Positions 6,914-15,487 are shown, counted from the stretch's first letter. The stretch is DNA of 33,659 nt from CAYWRO01 sp964460345 (GCA_964460345.1 CAYWRO010000041.1:1-33659), one strand, 5' to 3'. Numbers and translations: made by a program. The notes: generated by a model from the sequence alone, not told the origin.

Positions 6914-9145
6914 ATGCCGACCAGGACGGCCAAGCTCGATCCCGCCGAGGCGACGCTGCTGACGCCGCTGGAGGCGATCTCCGGCGTCACCGCGCGCGAG
7001 GCGCAGGGGCTGCGGCTGCTCGGCGTCCGCGCCGTCGGGCAGTTGCTCGCGCACCTGCCGATGCGTCACGAGCGCCTGGAGGCCGAGGGGACGATCCGCG
7101 ACCTCGTGCCGGAGACGCTCGCGAGCGTGCGCGGGCAGATCACGGCGACGCGCGTGTCTCGCAGCGGGCGGACGCGCTTTCAGGCGGTGCTCGTCGACGA
7201 CACCGGGCGGCTCGACCTGACGTGGTTCAACATGCCGTACCTGCGCGACCGCATCCACCCCGGCATGCGCCTGCGCGTGCAGGGAAAGGCCGGGCGCTAC
7301 GGCGGCGGGCTCCAGATGGTGAACCCGAAGTGGGAGATTCTCACCGAGGGGAAGGAACCGGAGCAGCGCGGCGAGGGGCTGCGGCCCGTGTACCCGGCCA
7401 GCGAGCACATCAACTCGGCGCGCATCGAGCGGATCGCGCGCGACATTGTCCCGAAGACGGTGCACCTGATTGAGGAGCACCTGCCGGAGCCCTTCCGGCG
7501 CTCGCGCGAGATGGTGACGCTCAGCGAAGCGTACCGGCTGATGCACCTGGCGACGACGGAAGAGGAAGTCGCCGAGGCGAGAAGGCGGCTGGCGTACGAC
7601 GAGCTTCTTTTGCTCCAGCTCGGCGTGCACATGAAGCGGCGGCACCTGCGCGAAGGGCTGCGCGCGCCGGCGCTGACGTGGTCGAAGCAGATCGATGCGC
7701 ACATCCGCGCGCGCATCCCCTTCACGCTCACCGAGGGGCAGGAGCAGGCGATCCGCGAAATCGCCGCGGACCTCGCCCGCGACACGCCGACGAACCGGCT
7801 CGTGCAGGGGGACGTCGGCGCCGGCAAGACGGTGGTGGCGCTCTACGCCATGCTCATGGCTGTGGCGGGGGGACAGCAGGCGGCGCTGATGGCGCCGACG
7901 GAACTGCTGGCCGAGCAGCACTACCTGTCCATCTCGCAGATGCTCGCCGGCTCGAAGGTGAGCGTCGCGCTGCTCACCGGGGGCATGCCCGCCGCGGAGC
8001 GGGAGTCGCTGCTGTCGCGCCTGGCGTCGGGAGACCTCGACATCCTCATCGGCACGCACGCGCTGCTGACGAAGCGCGTCGAGTTCAAGTCGCTGGCCCT
8101 CGCCATCATCGATGAACAGCACCGTTTCGGCGTTCACCAGCGCGCTGTGCTTCGTGCGAAGGGGATGGCTCCCTCAGAGACGGGTGCGCAAGCGCTCGAG
8201 GAAGGGCCCGAGCCACGCGCTCGCGGGCGGGCGGGCGCGAAGCCCCCCACCGCTCTCCCCGCCGGGACGACCCCGCACGTCATCGTCATGACGGCGACGC
8301 CCATCCCCCGCACGATCGCGCTCTCCCTCTTCGGCGACCTGGACGTCTCCACCATCGCCGGCCTGCCGCCAGGGCGTCAGCCCATCGCGACGCGCATCGT
8401 TAACCCGGCGCGCTCCGCGGAAGTCTACAAGTTCGTCCGCCAGAAGCTCGAAGCGGGCGAGCAGGCGTACATTGTCGTGCCCGCGATCGACACCGGAGCG
8501 TCGGCGGGCGGCGACGGCGCGGCCGCCGGCGGAAGCGGGCTGAACGACCTGCGCTCCCTCCACAAGCGGCTCGAAGAGAACGAACTCAAGGGCCTGCGCC
8601 TCGCCGCCCTCCACGGCCGCCTGAAGCGCTCGACGCGCGAGACCGTCATGGCCCGCTTCCGCGCGGGCAAGATCCAGGCGCTCATCGCGACCACGGTCAT
8701 CGAGGTCGGCGTCGACGTCCCCAACGCGACCGTGATGGTCATCGAACACGCCGACCGCTTCGGGCTCGCCCAGCTCCACCAGCTCCGCGGCCGCATCGGC
8801 CGCGGCACGCGGGCCGGGACGTGCATTCTCGTCGGCGAAGCGGCAACGGACGAAGCCCGGGCGCGGCTGGCGATCATGGAGGAGACGACCGACGGCTTCA
8901 AGGTCGCCGAGTGCGACCTTCAGATCCGCGGCCCCGGCGAGGTCTTCGGCCTCAAGCAGTCCGGCGTGCCCCCCTTCCGCGTCGCCGACCTGATGCGCGA
9001 CAAGGAACTGCTGGAGCTCGCCCGTCGCGACGCCGCGGCGTGGATCGAACGATCGCCTACCCTGGATGCGCCGGAAGAGAAGACGCTTAATCGGCGGCTC
9101 TTCAAGGCGCACGGGCAGTGGCTGGGGCTTGGCGATGTGGGGTGA
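6914..9145 (+). CDS. recG: ATP-dependent DNA helicase RecG
   Basis: 743 residues. It remodels stalled replication forks and branched recombination intermediates. Residues 65-150 form the OB-fold wedge domain. The superfamily 2 motor follows: Walker A GDVGAGKT (299-306), DEQH box (400-403) in the RecG-typical DEQHRFGV, motif III TATPIPRT (460-467), FGDLDVSTIAGLPPGR, and motif VI QLRGRIGRG (623-631). Residues 417-453 between motifs II and III are a hydrophilic insertion rich in Ala, Gly, Pro and Glu, and 527-543 is a second short Gly/Ala insertion. Both are in frame in otherwise perfect sequence. It is monocistronic, followed by a hairpin and a convergent gene. Confidence 0.96.
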   Translation: MPTRTAKLDPAEATLLTPLEAISGVTAREAQGLRLLGVRAVGQLLAHLPMRHERLEAEGTIRDLVPETLASVRGQITATRVSRSGRTRFQAVLVDDTGRLDLTWFNMPYLRDRIHPGMRLRVQGKAGRYGGGLQMVNPKWEILTEGKEPEQRGEGLRPVYPASEHINSARIERIARDIVPKTVHLIEEHLPEPFRRSREMVTLSEAYRLMHLATTEEEVAEARRRLAYDELLLLQLGVHMKRRHLREGLRAPALTWSKQIDAHIRARIPFTLTEGQEQAIREIAADLARDTPTNRLVQGDVGAGKTVVALYAMLMAVAGGQQAALMAPTELLAEQHYLSISQMLAGSKVSVALLTGGMPAAERESLLSRLASGDLDILIGTHALLTKRVEFKSLALAIIDEQHRFGVHQRAVLRAKGMAPSETGAQALEEGPEPRARGRAGAKPPTALPAGTTPHVIVMTATPIPRTIALSLFGDLDVSTIAGLPPGRQPIATRIVNPARSAEVYKFVRQKLEAGEQAYIVVPAIDTGASAGGDGAAAGGSGLNDLRSLHKRLEENELKGLRLAALHGRLKRSTRETVMARFRAGKIQALIATTVIEVGVDVPNATVMVIEHADRFGLAQLHQLRGRIGRGTRAGTCILVGEAATDEARARLAIMEETTDGFKVAECDLQIRGPGEVFGLKQSGVPPFRVADLMRDKELLELARRDAAAWIERSPTLDAPEEKTLNRRLFKAHGQWLGLGDVG

Positions 9146-9180
9146 GATGGGCCGCGGGAACGGTCGAAGCTGCGTGAAAG

Positions 9181-9211
9181 ACGGCGCTGCACCTTGCGGC
9201 GACAGCGCCGT
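9181..9211. terminator. Hairpin between convergent recG and dockerin gene
   Basis: A perfect 9-bp stem, ACGGCGCTG (9181-9189) with CAGCGCCGT (9203-9211), closes a 13-nt loop. There is no T tract on either side, so an intrinsic terminator is only a possibility; the position between two gene ends is the main support. Confidence 0.35.
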
Positions 9212-9248
9212 GGAAGAGGCTGCTTGAGCGTCCCCCCCACTGCTTTGG

Positions 9249-10121
9249 TCAGAGGCAGGGCATCCCCGCGCTGGCGGGGAACCAGCAATCCAGGAAGGCC
9301 AGCAGGTCAAAGACGTCCACGCCGTCCGTCCCGTCCCGTTCTGCGCTCACATCCGCGGCGAACCACACGTCGAGATACGCCAGCAGGTCGAAGACGTCGA
9401 CGCCCGGCGCGCCATCCGTCTCGCATGCGCACGCCGGGGGCGCGACGGCGGTGGTGATCTTGAGATAAAGGTTGGCGTTGGCATCCCCGGAGCGAATGAA
9501 GCCGGAGTCGGGGGGCGAGATCGTGGGATCCGCCAGCCAGTAGCCGTTGGCCGTGCTCCCGATGGCGGGAGGACCAGCCTGCACCTGGCGGAAGAAGTCC
9601 TTATAGAAGCGGATGCGGACGAAGATGCGATCGCCCGGGGCGACGACGGCGCCATCGTGTGCGACGTTGACGGAGAGAATCAACGTGTCTTCGACGAAAT
9701 CGCCACACGCGAGCGAGTCGATGGTGAAGGGCGCGTAGGCGATCAGCCGTTCCTCGTCTGGAAGACCGTCCAGGTCGGCGTCGGGTCCTGCACCGTCGGG
9801 GTCCGCGTACACCTCGACGTCGCCCTCGGCGCTGAGATTGCCGAAGCAGGCGAGAATGTCGTCGCCGATCAGGCGTGCCGCGTTGAAGGCGGAGAAGGTG
9901 ATCTCCCCGATCGTGCCGCCTTCAGCGACCGTCACATCTTCCAGGTAGGCGAGCGGCTGGCAGCCGAGTTCGGAGCAGAGCTCCCGGTTCTCCGTGTCGG
10001 GAACGAACGGCTCGTTCAGGGCGTTCACCTGGATCGCGGTGTTGTCATACAGGACCGTCTGCGCCGCAGCGGGCAGAGCTGCGCCAAGCACCGCAAGGAT
10101 CGTCCAACCTGTGGTCTTCAT
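9249..10121 (-). CDS. Secreted protein with planctomycete dockerin-like C-terminus
   Basis: 290 residues. The signal peptide is MKTTGWTILAVLGAALPAAAQ. The body (about 22-230) shows no domain I recognise; it is acidic, has six or more cysteines (for example CSELGCQ, ACFGN, LACGD) and is probably beta-rich. The C-terminus has two copies of VDVFDLLA(Y/F)LD-x-WF about 30 residues apart, each preceded by an Asp/Gly-rich segment like a degenerate calcium loop. This is the dockerin-like tail that RefSeq names a GC-type dockerin in Phycisphaerae, presumed to anchor or assemble exported proteins. A near copy of the tail ends the protein at 19409-22753. I chose ATG 10121, which has GGAGAG upstream; the frame stays open to 10160. 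It lies 49 nt after the prepilin-like gene on the same strand. Confidence 0.8.
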   Translation of the reverse strand: MKTTGWTILAVLGAALPAAAQTVLYDNTAIQVNALNEPFVPDTENRELCSELGCQPLAYLEDVTVAEGGTIGEITFSAFNAARLIGDDILACFGNLSAEGDVEVYADPDGAGPDADLDGLPDEERLIAYAPFTIDSLACGDFVEDTLILSVNVAHDGAVVAPGDRIFVRIRFYKDFFRQVQAGPPAIGSTANGYWLADPTISPPDSGFIRSGDANANLYLKITTAVAPPACACETDGAPGVDVFDLLAYLDVWFAADVSAERDGTDGVDVFDLLAFLDCWFPASAGMPCL

Positions 10122-10170
10122 GCCATCTCTCCATGTAGGGTCACTGCCGGCCGGCGCCACGCAACGCCGA

Positions 10171-11076
10171 TCAGTTTCGATTCGGATACATGTCCGAACC
10201 GTCGGGTCTGTTGCAGAAGGGGATCCAGCGGCGCGAGTCGCGCAGGCCGGTGTATTCGCGGGCGGTCAATCCGAGCATCTCGACGTGGCCGTCGAAGTTG
10301 GCCACGACGGCTTTGGAATCGTGCCGAAGGTCGAGATGGCCGTAGGCGTCGGGGGGGCGCTCATCGTTCCAGGTGATCGACTCCCGTTGATACAGCAGGT
10401 CGCTCACCGGCAGGCGGGGCGCGAGGACGAGGTGGTGCCCCGGGACGATGGTGGGGCCGTTGGCTTCGCCGGTGTGATCTCCGCCGCGGGCGGAGGCGAA
10501 GACGAGCAGGCGAGCGGGATGGGTGATCTGATCGGCGCGCGTTGCGAGCCGCACGATGCCCGCGGCGTTGATGCCGGCTTTGCCCGTCCCGCCAAGGTAC
10601 ATGCCGTTGATGCCGAAGGATGGATTGTTGCTGAAGGCGTACTGGTACCCGCCGCGGCCGTCCGGCACATCCGGAAGCGCGGCGTACTCGGCGTAGCGCG
10701 CCTTGTCGATGACGAGGGCGCGGAGGTCGTCGTTGACGTACGGCGCGATGCGCCACGGGTATCGGCGGCCGATCTCCTCGCCGAGCTGCCCGCCGCGGGA
10801 GTCGAGCAGGCGGGGCTCAAACTGGGCGACGCCGGGGAGCAGGGCGCCGTTGTAGTCGTTCGAGTAAGCGTGGTAGGCGACGATGAGTTGGTTTGCAGCC
10901 GCCATCTCGCGCACCCGCGCCGCCTGCGCGCGCACCGAGCCGAGGGCGGGCAGCAGAATCGCCAGGAGCAGGGCGATGATCGCCACCACGACGAGCAGTT
11001 CGACGAGCGTGAAGCCCGCGGCAGGGCGGCGGTCGCCGCGGTTCCGAAGGGCGGCGGGGGGTGCGAGGCTGGGCAT
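10171..11076 (-). CDS. Prepilin-type N-terminal methylation domain protein
   Basis: 301 residues. The class III signal (prepilin) peptide ends in RRPAAG21 followed by F22-TLVELLVVVAIIALLLAIL, with Glu at +5, so it should be cleaved by prepilin peptidase and methylated, then placed in a type II secretion or type IV-like pseudopilus. The rest of the protein has the planctomycete layout: a long alpha-helix (SVRAQAARVREMAAANQLIVAYHAYSND in part), a beta-rich globular domain, and a late VANFDGHVEML motif. Such proteins occur in dozens per planctomycete genome. ATG 11076 has a strong AGGAGG (11082-11087, minus strand) 6 nt upstream, deciding the start; a good promoter lies just before. Confidence 0.88.
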   Translation of the reverse strand: MPSLAPPAALRNRGDRRPAAGFTLVELLVVVAIIALLLAILLPALGSVRAQAARVREMAAANQLIVAYHAYSNDYNGALLPGVAQFEPRLLDSRGGQLGEEIGRRYPWRIAPYVNDDLRALVIDKARYAEYAALPDVPDGRGGYQYAFSNNPSFGINGMYLGGTGKAGINAAGIVRLATRADQITHPARLLVFASARGGDHTGEANGPTIVPGHHLVLAPRLPVSDLLYQRESITWNDERPPDAYGHLDLRHDSKAVVANFDGHVEMLGLTAREYTGLRDSRRWIPFCNRPDGSDMYPNRN

Positions 11077-11096
11077 CCGGACCTCCTGTATATTCA

Positions 11097-11125
11097 AATG
11101 TAACCAGATTTTTTACCAATTGCAA
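11097..11125 (-). promoter_or_regulatory. Sigma-70-type promoter of prepilin-like gene
   Basis: On the minus strand, TTGCAA (11125-11120) and TACATT (11102-11097) are separated by 17 nt, in an AT-rich island (11090-11160) that stands out in this GC-rich region. The predicted start near 11090 precedes an AGGAGG and the ATG at 11076. Confidence 0.65.
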
Positions 11126-11252
11126 GCGATTGACTTTAATCGTGGCTGTTTTTTGTACAGGGTGGTCCAGTGTCCGGATTCAAAAATGGACAGCGCGAGG
11201 CCTCGCGTGTAGGCGTCCGCAGGTTCGCGCTGTCGCCGCCCCTTGGACTCCC

Positions 11253-11858
11253 CTAACACCCGCCCCGCAGGCCGCTTACGGATGTCTCGTCGATTGTCCG
11301 GGCAAAGAGGATGTGGTCCTGCCAGCGCCCGGCGATTTTGAGGTATCGCCGCGCGTACCCCTCGCGGCGGAATTCGCACCGGGCGGCCACACGCAGACTG
11401 GGGAGGTTGAAGGGGAGGATGGCGGCCTGGACCCGGTGAAGCGCGAGGCCGCCGGCCTCGGTGTCGTCAAAGGCGAGCCGAAGGAGGGCCTTGACGCCCT
11501 CTGTCCCCAACCCCTGGTTGATGCAGTCGGCGGCGACGAGCCAACCGGCGTCGGCGCTCTGGAAGACGCCGCGGACGATGTTGTTGAGGTTGAAGAGGCC
11601 GGCGAGTCGACCGTCGTCGAGGAAGGCGGCGAGCCGACAGGCTGCGCCGGCCTGCAGGCCCTCGCGGGTGCGAGCGAGGGCGCGGTCGAAGCGCGTGTCC
11701 GGGGAGAGCGGCGGATCTTCGGCGGGAGACCAGGGCGCGAGATGCTCGCGGCTGAGGTCCATCATGCGGATGAATGCCGCGCGGTCGCCCGGCTCAAGCG
11801 GTCGCAAGAGCAGGCGCTCGGTACGAAGCGGCGCAGGCGTGAGCGGCGTCTCGGGCAC
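11253..11858 (-). CDS. GNAT-family N-acetyltransferase (RimJ/RimL type), copy 2
   Basis: 201 residues, acetyl-CoA-dependent acetyltransferase of the RimJ/RimL branch; substrate unknown. The N-terminal LRTERLLLRPLEPGD is followed by strand beta-4, the acetyl-CoA loop INQGLGTEGVKAL (residues about 120-132) and a final beta strand (RVAARCEFRREGYARRYLKI). It is clearly paralogous to the upstream gene (RLLLRPL, DGRLAG-x-NLN/NIN, ADC-x-x-xG). The start is GTG 11858, 65 nt inside the end of the upstream paralogue. TACCCT lies 5 nt before that GTG, suggesting its own leaderless promoter. Confidence 0.85.
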   Translation of the reverse strand: MPETPLTPAPLRTERLLLRPLEPGDRAAFIRMMDLSREHLAPWSPAEDPPLSPDTRFDRALARTREGLQAGAACRLAAFLDDGRLAGLFNLNNIVRGVFQSADAGWLVAADCINQGLGTEGVKALLRLAFDDTEAGGLALHRVQAAILPFNLPSLRVAARCEFRREGYARRYLKIAGRWQDHILFARTIDETSVSGLRGGC

Positions 11859-12642
11859 GCAGCAGGGTAGTCGCTTCCGTGGCGAGAATGCTCGCGAGGC
11901 CGGCGCGCAGCAGGCGTCGACAGGCCAGAACGGGGCCGCCTGCTCCCGCGGGGGCCGGTTGCGGGAGCGTTGCGTAACGGACGAAGGTGTCGTGAGCGGT
12001 CCACCGACCGCCGAGGTTCAGTTGCACCGGCGGCGTCCATGGCTGGCGCTGGAAACCGCAGGCGCTCGCCAGGCGGCGGCTGGCGTCGTTGTCGCGGGTG
12101 ATGAGCGCACGCAAGGTTGTCAGCCCGAGCCCGTGCGGCAGATCGTCAAGCGCAAAGGCGGTTGTGAGGCGAACGGCCTCGGTGGCGACGCCGCGGCCGA
12201 GGCAGTCGGCGCTGACCCACCAGTTGATCTCGCCGGTGTGCTCAAGGCCGCGGGACAGGTCGTTGATGTTCACCGCGCCGGCGAGTCGGCCGTCGTTGAG
12301 GACGATGACGCGTCGCCAGGCGCGGCCGGTGCGCTCCGCGGCGTCGGTGAGGGACAGGTGACGCTCGAAGAGCATGGCGTCCGTCTCGCCGACCTTGTGG
12401 AGTGGGCAGAAGCGCGCGAGGTGCTGGCGGCTGAGCGCGGCGATGCGCATGAACTCGCGGCGATCTGCCGGGCGCAAGGGGCGAAGCAGGAGACGCTCGC
12501 CGCGAAGGTCGGACGGGCTGTGGACCTCGACCGGCTCACGCGGGGCCGGGATCGGCTGAGCCGGGCGTGCGGGCGCGGGGCGGCCATTGAGCAGCTTGCG
12601 CGCGGTGCGGATCCGGTTGAGCGCGTCCGTCGTCGATGCCAT
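11794..12642 (-). CDS. GNAT-family N-acetyltransferase (RimJ/RimL type), copy 1
   Basis: 282 residues from ATG 12642, which has AAAGG upstream; the frame is open to GTG 12702, which would add 20 Lys/Pro/Ala-rich residues. The GNAT fold spans about residues 47-225: LRGERLLLRPLRPADR, then NDGRLAGAVNINDL, the acetyl-CoA loop LGRGVATEAVRL, and ASACGFQRQPW. The last 50 or so residues (Ala/Leu/Arg-rich) are not part of the usual fold and run 65 nt into the next gene, so this C-terminus may have grown by read-through of a lost stop. Substrate unknown. Tandem duplication with the following gene is likely. Confidence 0.85.
   Translation of the reverse strand: MASTTDALNRIRTARKLLNGRPAPARPAQPIPAPREPVEVHSPSDLRGERLLLRPLRPADRREFMRIAALSRQHLARFCPLHKVGETDAMLFERHLSLTDAAERTGRAWRRVIVLNDGRLAGAVNINDLSRGLEHTGEINWWVSADCLGRGVATEAVRLTTAFALDDLPHGLGLTTLRALITRDNDASRRLASACGFQRQPWTPPVQLNLGGRWTAHDTFVRYATLPQPAPAGAGGPVLACRRLLRAGLASILATEATTLLRARDAAHACAASYRAPALATA
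11864..11869 (-). promoter_or_regulatory. Candidate -10 TACCCT of second GNAT gene, leaderless type
   Basis: TACCCT on the minus strand ends 5 nt before GTG 11858. It lies inside the coding sequence of the upstream paralogue. Confidence 0.35.
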
Positions 12643-12749
12643 GGCGGGGCCTTTCGCGGGTGCGGCCTCCGGCCTTGACTTGCTCTGGGGCTTCCTGCCC
12701 ACTTCGGGAGATGTTGCTGCTCACGGGCTGGACGTGCCCGTGCGCCTGA

Positions 12750-14300
12750 TCAGTCCGTGACCTCGAGTTGCGGCCGATCCTTCTCGGGCCAGTCGATGTG
12801 GAAGTGTTTGCCGCGGGGCTGGTCGGTGCGTTCGTAGGTGTGCGCGCCGAAGTAGTCGCGTTGCGCCTGCAGGAGGTTGGCGGGAAGGTTGGCGGTGCGG
12901 TAGCCGTCGTAGTACGCCAGCGAGGAGGCGAAGGCGGGAATCGGAAGGCCCGCGGCGGCGGCGGTGGTGACGACCTTGCGCCAGTTGTCCTGCGCTCCCC
13001 CCGGGCCGCCGATGGCGGCGCGGAAGTAGTCATCCAGAAGAAGGTTGGGCAGACCGGGGTGGCGTTCGAAGGCGTCGGTGATCTTCTGGAGGAAGCGGGC
13101 GCGGATGATGCACCCGCCGCGCCAGATCTGGGCGATGGAACCGAAGTTGAGGTCCCATTTGTTGATGCGCGAAGCCTCGGCCATGAGGGCGAAGCCCTGG
13201 GCGTAGGCGCAGATCTTGGAGCAATAGAGGGCATCGCGGAGGGCGGTGATCCAGTCGCGGCGATCCCCCTGCAACGTCGAGCTGCGCGGGCCGGGCAGGA
13301 GTTCGGACGCCGCGACGCGCTGCTCTTTGAGCGCGCTGAGCGAGCGAGCGAATACGGCCTCGGCGATCGTCGCGGCAGGCGAGCCAATTTCCAACGCGTT
13401 CATGCCGGTCCAGGCGCCGGTGCCTTTCTGGGCCGCGACGTCGAGGACGATGTCGACGAACGCGCCGCCGGTGACCGGGTCCTTCTGGCGGAGGATGTCG
13501 GTGGTGATCTCAATGAGAAAGGAGTCAAGGTGGCCGGCGTTCCAGTCGGCGAAGACGTCGGCCATCTCGGCGGCGGACATGCCGAGCAGTTCGCGCATGA
13601 AGTGATACGCCTCGCAGATGACCTGCATGTCGGCGTACTCGATGCCGTTGTGGACCATCTTGACGTAGTGCCCCGCGCCGTCGGGGCCGATGTAGGCCGC
13701 GCATGGCACGCCGCCGGAGATGGGCCGGCCGGGCGCGGCGCCTTCAAGCGGCTTGCCGGTCTTCGCATCCACCTTGGCGGCGATCGCCTCCCAGACGGGC
13801 TTGATGAGCTCCCACGATTCGCGCTTGCCGCCGGGCATGAGGGACGGGCCGAACCTCGCCCCCTCCTCGCCGCCGGAGACGCCGGAGCCGACAAAGAGCA
13901 GCCCCTTTTCGGCGAGCGCCTTTTCGCGCCGCTGCGTGTCGGTGTAGAGAGCGTTGCCACCGTCGATGATGCAGTCGCCCGCCTCGAGCAGCGGCACGAG
14001 CGAATCGATCACGGCGTCGGTCGGCCGCCCCGCCTTGACCATCAGCACGATCCGCCGCGGCCGCCGGATGGCCTTGACGAAGTCGACCAGGTCCGCGGCG
14101 GGCACGAGCGTGCCATTGGTCCCGCCGAAGACCGCAGGCGGGTTCTCGGCCATGAACGCGTCCGTGACGCTGGTGGTGCGGTTGTAGACGGCCGTGGCGA
14201 AACCATGGTCGGCGATGTTCAGCGCAAGGTTCTGGCCCATGACGGCCAGGCCGATGACGCCGATGTCGGCGGAGTCAGGCTTTGGAGGAGAGAGAGGCAT
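12750..14300 (-). CDS. gnd: 6-phosphogluconate dehydrogenase, decarboxylating
   Basis: 516 residues. It oxidises 6-phosphogluconate to ribulose 5-phosphate, CO2 and NADPH in the oxidative pentose phosphate pathway. The Rossmann nucleotide site is IGVIGLAVMGQNLALN (near the N-terminus, with NRT typical of NADP use). The substrate site SGVSGGEEGARFGPSLMPGG and the catalytic HYVKMVHNGIEYADMQ are intact, followed by the all-helical domain with KGTGAWT, and the C-terminal tail HIDWP. Length is that of the long (about 470-residue) form plus a short insertion (AKTGKPLEG). No other pentose phosphate gene is adjacent. The ATG at 14300 has GGAG 8 nt upstream. Confidence 0.97.
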   Translation of the reverse strand: MPLSPPKPDSADIGVIGLAVMGQNLALNIADHGFATAVYNRTTSVTDAFMAENPPAVFGGTNGTLVPAADLVDFVKAIRRPRRIVLMVKAGRPTDAVIDSLVPLLEAGDCIIDGGNALYTDTQRREKALAEKGLLFVGSGVSGGEEGARFGPSLMPGGKRESWELIKPVWEAIAAKVDAKTGKPLEGAAPGRPISGGVPCAAYIGPDGAGHYVKMVHNGIEYADMQVICEAYHFMRELLGMSAAEMADVFADWNAGHLDSFLIEITTDILRQKDPVTGGAFVDIVLDVAAQKGTGAWTGMNALEIGSPAATIAEAVFARSLSALKEQRVAASELLPGPRSSTLQGDRRDWITALRDALYCSKICAYAQGFALMAEASRINKWDLNFGSIAQIWRGGCIIRARFLQKITDAFERHPGLPNLLLDDYFRAAIGGPGGAQDNWRKVVTTAAAAGLPIPAFASSLAYYDGYRTANLPANLLQAQRDYFGAHTYERTDQPRGKHFHIDWPEKDRPQLEVTD

Positions 14301-14401
14301 GGAGGCGCTCCGTCGCTGGAGGAAGTCGTGTTATCGGGTGAAGGGGCCGCGCGACCCGCAGTTGGAAGGGTATGAGGGTGGGGAAGGTCCGATAGCTCGA
14401 C

Positions 14402-14471
14402 GGAACGCCGGCTTCCAGCCCGCATGCCGACGGCACGTAGAGGAGGGGAGCCGGCTGGAGGCCGGCGTTCC
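14402..14471. repeat. BIME/REP-like double-hairpin element upstream of gnd
   Basis: Inverted 19-nt arms at 14402-14420 and 14453-14471 differ at one position. Each arm takes part in its own hairpin: GCCGGCT (14407-14413), loop TCC, AGCC(C)GC with one mismatch; and GCCGGCT (14450-14456), loop GGA, GGCCGGC with one T-G pair. The 26-nt spacer contains a further small palindrome (TGCCG-A-CGGCA). The architecture equals that of the element at 678-756. Single arms recur at 26-52 and 19274-19298. Confidence 0.8.
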
Positions 14472-14480
14472 ATCGGTTTC

Positions 14481-14486
14481 TACACT
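14481..14486 (+). promoter_or_regulatory. Candidate -10 TACACT of DUF58 gene, leaderless type
   Basis: TACACT ends 5 nt before GTG 14492, directly after the repeat element. No Shine-Dalgarno sequence is present. Confidence 0.4.
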
Positions 14487-14491
14487 CTCTC

Positions 14492-15487
14492 GTGCTCGCC
14501 TCCACCTCCACGCGGCTGCCACGCTCGGTCGATGAGTTGATTTCGTCGCACCTGTGTGCGCGGCTGGATCGCATTGACGTCCTCAGCCGAAAGGTCTTCG
14601 CCGGGAAGCTCCAGGGTGAGCGCCGCTCCAAGCGGCGCGGCCAGAGCGTCGAGTTTGCCGACTACCGCCCCTACGTCGCCGGCGACGACCTCCGCCGCAT
14701 CGACTGGAACGCGCTGGCGCGGCTGGACAAGTTCTTCATCCGCATTTTCCTCGAGGAAGTTGACCTTTCGCTGCACCTGGTGCTGGATGCGAGCGCCTCG
14801 ATGGATGCGGGGGAGCCGAACAAGCTGATCGCCGCCCAGCGGATCGCCATGGCGCTCGGCTACATTGGGCTGGTGAACAACAACCGCGTCAGTGCCAGCG
14901 TCATCGGCGGCGGGGCGGAACCGGCGTTGCGGCGGCTGGCGCCCCTTCGCGGCCGCCGCGGCGTGCAGCGGCTGGGACATTTCATCATCAACGCCGTGCA
15001 GCCGTCGACAGGGGCAAGTTCCGGCGCGGAAGGGCGCGAGAGCTTCTCGGAGGCGATGCGCAGCATTGCGCGCACGCGGGCCGGCAAGGGGGTGATGGTC
15101 ATCCTGTCCGATTTCCTGATCCCCGAGGGGTATCAGGAGGGCTTGCGCTTCATTGCGGGCGGAGGTGAGGGCGGGGGAGGGTGGGATGCGTACGCGCTGC
15201 AGATTCTCGCGCCGGGGGAGTTAGATCCGTCTTTGGAGCGCACCGGCGCGGGAGATCCGCTGGTGATCGGCGACTTAAAGCTGACCGACGCCGAAACCGG
15301 GCGCGCGGCGGAGGTGACGGTCACGGCGGCGCTGCTGAAGAAGTATCGCGCAGGGGTGCAGCGGTACATCGAGGAACTTGGCGCCTACTGCCGCGCACGC
15401 GACATTCGGCACCTGCTCGTTCCGTCCGATACGGATCTGGAGCAACTGCTGCTGGACTACTTGCGTCGGCGTGGATTGCTGCGCTGA
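14492..15487 (+). CDS. DUF58 (VWA-like) protein
   Basis: 331 residues, soluble. The DUF58 signature is complete: DYRPYVAGDDLRRIDWNALAR (residues about 57-77), LEEVDLSLHLVLDASASM with the MIDAS-like D99-A-S-A-S-M, and a later VMVILSDF strand. Family members usually sit beside a MoxR AAA ATPase and are thought to act in metalloprotein or protein-complex maturation; here no MoxR gene is adjacent, which is unusual. Residues about 208-216 form a Gly-rich loop. The start is GTG 14492, supported by the TACACT hexamer just upstream. It is divergent from gnd. Confidence 0.9.
   Translation: MLASTSTRLPRSVDELISSHLCARLDRIDVLSRKVFAGKLQGERRSKRRGQSVEFADYRPYVAGDDLRRIDWNALARLDKFFIRIFLEEVDLSLHLVLDASASMDAGEPNKLIAAQRIAMALGYIGLVNNNRVSASVIGGGAEPALRRLAPLRGRRGVQRLGHFIINAVQPSTGASSGAEGRESFSEAMRSIARTRAGKGVMVILSDFLIPEGYQEGLRFIAGGGEGGGGWDAYALQILAPGELDPSLERTGAGDPLVIGDLKLTDAETGRAAEVTVTAALLKKYRAGVQRYIEELGAYCRARDIRHLLVPSDTDLEQLLLDYLRRRGLLR

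Noticed and set aside
6908..8137. Open frame (409 codons, -) antisense to recG
   Set aside because: Arg/His/Leu-biased shadow of recG.
8162..8272. Possible frameshift in recG between motifs II and III
   Set aside because: The frame stays open and motifs on both sides are in the same frame; the segment is an in-frame hydrophilic insertion.
12768..14375. Long open frame (535 codons, +) antisense to gnd
   Set aside because: Composition is Val/Gly/Ala/Asp/Arg-biased as expected for the antisense of high-GC coding sequence, with no domain; gnd on the other strand is certain.
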